Source of the DNA: Pseudomonadota bacterium
GTDB taxonomy: Bacteria > Pseudomonadota > Gammaproteobacteria > Burkholderiales > SHXO01
Reading direction: 5' to 3'
NCBI GenBank assembly: GCA_023430065.1
Contig: JAEZCG010000060.1
Span: forward strand, 1-6,951
Length of the DNA: 6,951 nt
Shown here: in pieces, positions 1 to 3,922 of the stretch
Layout of the letters: each line of letters begins with the position of its first letter
Position numbering within the stretch: the stretch's first letter is position 1
The notes under the pieces: generated by a model
The model's input: the letters and a program-made list of their open reading frames with translations, nothing else
What the model was told of the DNA's origin: nothing
The model's database searches: none
Program-made: the position numbers and the translations under genes

Positions 1-762
1 GTGCGAACCGAAGTAGATGCGCATCTGCTGCAAGTTCGAGAGCACGTGGCGGTGATACAGCATCGCACCCTTCGACACACCGGTCGTCCCGCCCGTGTAC
101 TGCAGGAATGCCAGGTCGTCGCTGGCCACGTTCACCGGCCGGAAGGTCATTCCCGCGCTCTCGTCCAGCACTTGCGGAAAGGACTTCGCGTGCGGGATGC
201 TCCACGGCACGACCATCTTCTTCACGTTGCGGAACACGAAGTTCAGCAGTGTGCCCTTGGCCAGACCGAGCATGTCGCCCAGCGAAGAGACGATGACGTG
301 ACGCACGGGGGTGTTGGCCAGCACCGCCTGCAGCGTGTGCGCGGCGCTCTCGAAGATGACGATGGCGCTCGCTTCGGAATCGCGCAGCTGATGTTCCAGT
401 TCGCGCGCGGTGTAGAGCGGATTGACGCTGACCACGACCATGCCCGCCCGCAGGATTCCGTACACCGCGACCGGATACTGCAGGATGTTCGGCATCATGA
501 CCGCCACGCGGTCGCCCGCCTGCAACCCGAGGCCCGACTGCAGGTAGGCCGCGAACTGGCGCGAGAGACGGTCGAGTTCGCTGTAGGTGATGCGTACGCC
601 GAAACTCTCGAACGCGGGCCTGGCGCTGAAGCGCCGCACCGAGGCGTCGAGCATGGCCGGGATCGACTCGAACTCGAGCGGGCCCATGTCGGCCGGCACA
701 CCGGGCGGGTAGTTCGCTAGCCAGGGACGCCTGCTCGCCGCGCCCGCGTCGGCCGCGCTCAC
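1..762 (-). CDS. fadD: Long-chain fatty acid-CoA ligase, FadD type (N-terminal 254 residues; gene runs off the left edge)
   Basis: ATP-dependent acyl-CoA ligase of the AMP-binding (ANL) superfamily: it adenylates a carboxylic acid and transfers the acyl group to CoA. The visible 254 residues follow E. coli FadD closely: LANYPPGVPADM near the N-terminus (E. coli has a W-L-x-x-Y-P-x-x-V-P opening), MMPNILQYPVAVYGILRAGM, VNPLYTARELEHQL, and the phosphate-binding loop YTGGTTGVSKGA at residues 222-233. The C-terminal half, including the A8 and A10 motifs, lies outside the window. The GTG start at 762-760 is chosen because the FadD homology begins soon after it, a GAGGA Shine-Dalgarno lies 9 nt upstream, and GTG overlaps the TGA of the preceding gene (GTGA), suggesting translational coupling. 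Its place in the operon suggests it may activate a pathway acid rather than, or as well as, fatty acids; that is inference. Family call is firm, substrate is not. Confidence 0.93.
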   Translation of the reverse strand, partial: MSAADAGAASRRPWLANYPPGVPADMGPLEFESIPAMLDASVRRFSARPAFESFGVRITYSELDRLSRQFAAYLQSGLGLQAGDRVAVMMPNILQYPVAVYGILRAGMVVVSVNPLYTARELEHQLRDSEASAIVIFESAAHTLQAVLANTPVRHVIVSSLGDMLGLAKGTLLNFVFRNVKKMVVPWSIPHAKSFPQVLDESAGMTFRPVNVASDDLAFLQYTGGTTGVSKGAMLYHRHVLSNLQQMRIYFGSH

Positions 763-1343
763 CGCAATCCGTCCTCGCCGCGGATCTCGTTCTTCTGCAG
801 TCCGCCGACGCGCGCAAGCGGGCGTCCGCTGTCGGTCACCGCCACCGCCACCACGATCTCGTTGGCGCGTGGCGCATCGTAGACGCGCGCCTCGACCGCA
901 TCGAAGTGGCTGCGCACATATGCCGCCTCCTTGTGACCCAGCGGGACGTCGATGGCGCTGCCCATACCACCCATCTTCTTGGCCGACGGCACGAGTGCTG
1001 CACCGCGCTCGACAGCCTTGCGCAAGGGCGCGCCCAGCTTGGGATGCAGGATCGCCGCGGCGTGCTCCAACTCACCGCTCTCACCCACGATCGCCGCCTT
1101 GCCGTAGCTTTCGACCTGCGCGGGGAGGATGCCCAGCGCCTGCACGCAACGCTCGCCGAGCAACCCGCCGAGTTCCTCGCCGATGTCGACCAGGTCGCTC
1201 AGGTCCAGCGCATAGCGGCCCGCATACGGATTCTCGATCACCGCCATTGCCAATGCGCGGCGGGTGGGCGGCGCCACCTCGCGCCCCATCTCCATCCTCG
1301 TCTCGTCGATTTGCACGACGATCTTCCTGATCTTCGCTCTCAT
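759..1343 (-). CDS. Amino acid synthesis family protein (DUF1185 / PF06684)
   Basis: A 194-residue protein recognised as DUF1185 (Pfam 'AA_synth') from IRKIVVQIDET at the N-terminus, ENPYAGRY (37-44), IGEELGGLLGER (54-65), AAIVGESGELEHAAAILHP (83-101), PSAKKMGGMGSAIDVPLGHK (119-138) and DAPRANEIVVAVAVTDSGRP (156-175). No signal peptide or membrane segment is visible, so it is probably cytoplasmic. What is known: a structural-genomics structure of a Bordetella member showed a variant of the Bacillus chorismate mutase fold, with only a suggested role in amino-acid metabolism; the biochemical function is unknown. The ATG at 1343 is used because homology begins there; the frame is open farther upstream, but that stretch is Arg/Ser-rich and reads through the UPF0280 gene. 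It starts 10 bp after the UPF0280 stop and its TGA overlaps the ligase GTG. Context suggests a step on a reduced N-heterocycle or its opening product (inference). Confidence 0.9.
   Translation of the reverse strand: MRAKIRKIVVQIDETRMEMGREVAPPTRRALAMAVIENPYAGRYALDLSDLVDIGEELGGLLGERCVQALGILPAQVESYGKAAIVGESGELEHAAAILHPKLGAPLRKAVERGAALVPSAKKMGGMGSAIDVPLGHKEAAYVRSHFDAVEARVYDAPRANEIVVAVAVTDSGRPLARVGGLQKNEIRGEDGLR
772..776 (-). promoter_or_regulatory. Shine-Dalgarno GAGGA deciding the fadD GTG start
   Basis: GAGGA on the minus strand is 9 nt upstream of GTG 762-760, within the last codons of the DUF1185 gene. It supports GTG as the start, in agreement with the position of FadD homology. Confidence 0.7.
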
Positions 1344-1353
1344 GATCACCCGG

Positions 1354-2271
1354 TCACAGGGAAGTTGATCGGAATGTACACGAACTCGCCAGGGCAGGTG
1401 CCAGCGCGCCCGCGCAGCGCACGCGACCCTGCAGCCACAGCACGGCGGCGAACACGAGTCCTCGCTCGACCAGGTCCTGCGCGTGGCGCGCGCCCGCGGC
1501 GAGCGCTGTCTGCACGATGTCGTCCGGGAGCGGTGGGACATGCACCGTCACCATGCGATCGCCGAGATCGCTGTCGTCCTTGAGCGCGCATGCCGGCCCG
1601 CGAGCGATGCCGGCATGGTCGGCATTCACCGCATTGGCGATCATCGTGGCGGCAGCGTCCGCCTGGGCGGCGTTACCTGCGAGAACCGTCACCGCATCGG
1701 CAATACCCAGGCTGAAGCTGCGGCCGCGCCAACCGCTGGTCGCGACGCCGCGCACGGGCATGGTCGAGTCGATCAGGGTATCGCCGTCCAGGCGCAAGCG
1801 CTCGCCCCACGCGAGGCGGCCGAGGTCCGCAAACAATCCGACGCGGAAGCTCGAGCCGCTCGGAAGGTGCAGCGCGATGTCACCGCCATTGTTGGCATAG
1901 GCGCGCCGCAGCCCTGGCCGCGCCTGCGCCAGTGCGATCAACTCGTCGGCGACGGCCCCTGCCACCGCTGCCATGGGCGTGATGAACGCCGGCCGGTGCG
2001 GCAGGCACGCCGCCTCCATGCGGCGCGCGATTCGGCCCCGCAGCACGCCGGGCGCTGCAGGCGTGCGCAACGCCGGCAACTCGCAAACCAGTTCGGTCAG
2101 GAGGTGCTGCAAGCGCGCCCAGGCATCATCGACGAACGCCGCGACCACGTCGGGCTCGCCGTCGGCGCCGAGCACGATGTCGATCGGGCCGTGCTGGAAA
2201 TGCCAGCGCTGCGCATCGAGCCTCGTGCGCAGTGCGCTGCCGGTTGAAGAGTGCGCCGCCACTACAGTCAT
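1354..2271 (-). CDS. UPF0280 family protein, ApbE (flavin transferase) superfamily; probable frameshift near the 3' end
   Basis: As read, 305 residues. UPF0280 (COG2122, ApbE superfamily) is recognised from HFQHGPIDIVLGADGEP (24-40), FITPMAAVAG (96-105), YANNGGDIALHL (125-136), VATSGWRGRSFSLGIADAV (176-194), AQADAAATMIANAV (202-215) and DSDLGDRMVT (233-242). ApbE proteins transfer FMN from FAD to Thr/Ser of target proteins. The S-L-x-I-A-D-A-V-T-V plus A-D-A-A-A-T pattern matches the ApbE core, but no member activity is assumed here. The ATG at 2271 is chosen because the family begins close to it and it overlaps the reductase TGA (ATGA coupling); its own Shine-Dalgarno is weak. The last ~15 codons have poor third-position G+C (7 of 15) and no protein-like character, whereas the -1 frame reads GEFVYIPINFPVTG and stops at 1346 with 15 of 18 codons ending in G/C. 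A single missing base near 1401-1402 would explain this. The conserved core is unaffected. Candidate flavinylation partner: the upstream reductase. Confidence 0.88.
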   Translation of the reverse strand: MTVVAAHSSTGSALRTRLDAQRWHFQHGPIDIVLGADGEPDVVAAFVDDAWARLQHLLTELVCELPALRTPAAPGVLRGRIARRMEAACLPHRPAFITPMAAVAGAVADELIALAQARPGLRRAYANNGGDIALHLPSGSSFRVGLFADLGRLAWGERLRLDGDTLIDSTMPVRGVATSGWRGRSFSLGIADAVTVLAGNAAQADAAATMIANAVNADHAGIARGPACALKDDSDLGDRMVTVHVPPLPDDIVQTALAAGARHAQDLVERGLVFAAVLWLQGRVRCAGALAPALASSCTFRSTSL

Positions 2272-3719
2272 TTGCCCAATTGCCAGTGCGGCCAGGGATT
2301 CAGGTCGTCCCATCCCAGTACCCGCACGCGCTCGGCGCGCAGCACGTCCTCGATGCGGCGCACGCGATCCAGATGGCCGCCGAGCGTCTCGTAATCGGCC
2401 AGGGACAACGTGAACTCGATGGGCGCGACGATCGCCGGGGTCGGCACCCAGCCGAAGGAATGTGCCGGCATGCGCATGACATCCGCCATCACGGCGATTC
2501 CGCCGCCCGGCCAAACGTACACCGGCGCGCCACCGCAGGTCACGCGCGTGAGCAGATCCTTGATCGAACGGGTCAGGCGGACCGGGTTGTCGGTGACACC
2601 GGCGCGCAGGCTGCCCCCGGCGCCCATCAGGAACAGCACGCTGGAAAGGGCCGGCTCGCAGTTCTCCCCGATGCGATCCACCACCTTGCGCACGGGTTCC
2701 GGCATCGGGGCCGGCGTGATGCGCAGCGCTTCGTCCAGGATGAAGTACGCCGCGTCCTCGCCCGTGGTGGACACCATCAGCACCCGCAATCCCGGCCGCG
2801 CGATGCGTGGGTCGAAGCCGCTGACGATGGACAGCGGGTCGGTGATATCGGTGCCGCCCCAGCCGCTGCCGGCGTTGGCGACCTGGAAGTAGCGTCCCGG
2901 CGTGGACTTGCGGCCCCGGATCCGGATACCCGAGGGCGGCATGTCGAGGAAGCGCCCGGCCTGGTGTTCGGTGAGAACGCCGGTGATGTGATCGTCCACC
3001 ACCACCACCTCATCGACGTGGCCGTGCCACTGCCGGGCGAACATGCCGATGGTGGCCGAGCCGCAGCCCACGCGCATGCGCCGCTCCTCCACCCCGTTGA
3101 CCACCGGCGGCTTGCCGGCCTCCACGATCACGCGCGCCCCGCCCTCCACCTCCAGTTCGACCGGCACGCGGTTGCCGAGATCCATCATCGTCTCGCAGGC
3201 GATGCGACCTTCCTTCTTGCTGCCGCCGGTGAGGTGATGCACGCCGCCGATGGACAGCATCTGCGAGCCGTACTCGATGGTGGTGACGTGCCCGACTGCC
3301 TCGCCGCGGCATCGCACGGTCGCCTGCTCGGGCCCGAGGTGGCGATCGGTGTCGATCTTCACCTTGAAGCTGCAGTAGCTGAAGATGCCCTCGGTCACCA
3401 CGGTCACCATGTCCACGCCTTCGTGAACCGAGGAGACGATGAACGGCGCGGGCTTGTAGTCCGGATAGGTGGTGCCCGAGCCGACTCCGGAGACGAACAC
3501 GGGTCCCTGCGACAGCACCTCGCCATCCCAATCCGGACGCTGCAGGAGGCCGGTCACTTCTTCTGCCTGCCCCTCGACCTTGCGGAACAGCACGAGCGGA
3601 TCGACGCGCGTGAGCGCCCCGCCGACGTTCCCATAGCGGTCGCAGGCGCCCGTGCGGCCCTCGCTGATCATGCACAGGACCGGGCAGGCATCGCAGCGGA
3701 TCTTGTCGTCGGTGTTCAA
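2268..3719 (-). CDS. hnr: 6-hydroxynicotinate reductase family Fe-S protein
   Basis: A 483-residue protein that I recognise as the family annotated 6-hydroxynicotinate reductase. In Eubacterium barkeri the namesake reduces 6-hydroxynicotinate to 1,4,5,6-tetrahydro-6-oxonicotinate and carries covalent flavin and Fe-S clusters. An N-terminal Cys cluster (C9-x2-C12-x3-C16-x9-C26, within RCDACPVLCMISEGRTGACD) looks like a [4Fe-4S] site. Other features are VFVSGVGSGTTYPDYKPAPF (74-93), VTEGIFSYCSFKVKIDTD (108-125), EERRMRVGCGSATIGMFARQ (211-230), a Gly-rich FLMGAGGSLRAG (363-374) and PVYVWPGGGIAVMADVM (399-415). It has ten Cys in all (9, 12, 16, 26, 116, 137, 175, 219, 354, 395). The TTG start at 3719 is the only usable start: an in-frame stop lies at 3753-3755 and the next Met would remove cluster cysteines. 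It is coupled to UPF0280 by ATGA. The exact heterocycle reduced is not determinable from sequence. Confidence 0.82.
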   Translation of the reverse strand: MNTDDKIRCDACPVLCMISEGRTGACDRYGNVGGALTRVDPLVLFRKVEGQAEEVTGLLQRPDWDGEVLSQGPVFVSGVGSGTTYPDYKPAPFIVSSVHEGVDMVTVVTEGIFSYCSFKVKIDTDRHLGPEQATVRCRGEAVGHVTTIEYGSQMLSIGGVHHLTGGSKKEGRIACETMMDLGNRVPVELEVEGGARVIVEAGKPPVVNGVEERRMRVGCGSATIGMFARQWHGHVDEVVVVDDHITGVLTEHQAGRFLDMPPSGIRIRGRKSTPGRYFQVANAGSGWGGTDITDPLSIVSGFDPRIARPGLRVLMVSTTGEDAAYFILDEALRITPAPMPEPVRKVVDRIGENCEPALSSVLFLMGAGGSLRAGVTDNPVRLTRSIKDLLTRVTCGGAPVYVWPGGGIAVMADVMRMPAHSFGWVPTPAIVAPIEFTLSLADYETLGGHLDRVRRIEDVLRAERVRVLGWDDLNPWPHWQLGK

Positions 3720-3725
3720 GGCAAA

Positions 3726-3731
3726 TCTCTC
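3726..3731 (-). promoter_or_regulatory. Weak Shine-Dalgarno (GAGAGA) for the TTG-started reductase, inside the repeat
   Basis: On the minus strand GAGAGA lies 6 nt before the TTG at 3719-3717. It is an imperfect ribosome site contributed by repeat unit A and overlaps the TGA of the mini-ORF. A weak site, a TTG start and an adjacent hairpin together suggest limited or coupled translation (inference). Confidence 0.45.
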
Positions 3732-3786
3732 AACGCAAAGGCCGCAAAGAACTTACAGGCGGGACGGTGAGGCAAACAGCCCACAT
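3730..3786 (-). other. Possible 18-residue leader ORF in repeat unit A, just upstream of the reductase
   Basis: ATG at 3786 follows AAAGGAG with a 4-nt spacer and reads MWAVCLTVPPVSSLRPLR before TGA at 3732-3730. The stop lies 10 nt upstream of the reductase TTG, close enough for termination-reinitiation. The ribosome site, ATG and stop all lie in conserved arms of the repeat; the codons between are in the variable centre. There is no evidence that the peptide is made; it could be a by-product of the repeat. Confidence 0.25.
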
Positions 3787-3820
3787 GGTGCTCCTTTGCG
3801 CTCTTGGCGTGCTTTGCGTT

Positions 3821-3922
3821 AGGCAAATCTCTCAACGCAACGCACGCAAAGAATGGCCAGCCAAGACACTCATACCAACGATCGACATGGTCCTCCTTTG
3901 CGCTCTTGGCGTACTTTGCGTT
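3821..3922. repeat. 102-bp tandem repeat, unit B (adjacent to molybdenum hydroxylase stop)
   Basis: Second unit, again exactly 102 bp. It carries AACGCAA (3834-3840) inverted to TTGCGTT (3916-3922), plus the same internal CGCAAAG/CTTTGCG pair. The centre (about unit positions 34-64) differs almost completely from unit A while the arms are near-identical. The junction AAAGCGCC-TAA-CGCAAAG of the hydroxylase 3' end resembles the unit A/unit B junction: GCCTAACGCAAAG occurs at both places (minus strand), so the hydroxylase stop codon TAA is partly formed by repeat sequence. No T-tract follows the hairpin, so a simple intrinsic terminator is not supported. Confidence 0.92.
3832..3888 (-). other. 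Possible 18-residue mini-ORF in repeat unit B
   Basis: ATG at 3888 follows AGGAGG with a 3-nt spacer and reads MSIVGMSVLAGHSLRALR before TGA at 3834-3832. It has the same length and the same SLRxLR ending as the mini-ORF of the neighbouring unit, but the rest of the peptide is unrelated. It begins 32 nt after the hydroxylase stop. Equal length follows from equal unit length, so this is weak evidence for a real peptide. Confidence 0.2.

Larger units (their letters stand above)
3719..3820. repeat. 102-bp tandem repeat, unit A (adjacent to reductase start)
   Basis: First of two head-to-tail 102-bp units. It shares with unit B a 5' block (first 20 bases identical, then CGCAAAGAA at unit positions 25-33) and a 3' block (ACATGGT, then CTCCTTTGCGCTCTTGGCGT and CTTTGCGTT), separated by a divergent centre of about 30 bp with the same length. 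The arms are inverted: AACGCAAAG (3732-3740) matches CTTTGCGTT (3812-3820), and CGCAAAG (3743-3749) matches CTTTGCG (3794-3800). One arm holds two, the other three, degenerate 9-mers of the type nnCGCAAAG. Similar CGCAAAG-rich repeats are, from memory, common between genes in many proteobacteria. The RNA would form a long hairpin with an asymmetric internal loop. The last base of the TTG start region of the reductase falls at the unit edge. Confidence 0.92.

Noticed and set aside
1..720. 239-residue plus-strand open frame at the left edge
   Set aside because: It is antisense to an unmistakable FadD N-terminus with its P-loop; the translation is low-complexity His/Arg-rich and shows no homology I recognise.
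1344..1541. Extended N-terminus for DUF1185 starting at 1541
   Set aside because: The added residues are an Arg/Ser-rich reading of the UPF0280 3' region, and DUF1185 homology starts within a few residues of the ATG at 1343.
2272..2514. Extended N-terminus for UPF0280 starting at 2514
   Set aside because: The extra 81 residues are Arg/Ala/Gly-rich shadow translation of the reductase gene; family homology begins near the ATG at 2271, which also makes the ATGA overlap.
2232..3770. 512-residue plus-strand open frame antisense to the reductase
   Set aside because: Its His/Arg/Ala-rich translation has no family motifs, and the minus strand of the same bases encodes a clear conserved protein. Long antisense frames are expected in G+C-rich coding DNA.
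3719..3922. CRISPR-like array
   Set aside because: There are only two units, the conserved arms are inverted within each unit, and the unit length and arm/centre structure do not fit repeat-spacer organisation. No cas genes are visible.
3719..3922. Intrinsic transcription terminator between hydroxylase and reductase
   Set aside because: The hairpins are large and imperfect and are not followed by a T-tract on the minus strand, so termination is not supported, though attenuation cannot be excluded.
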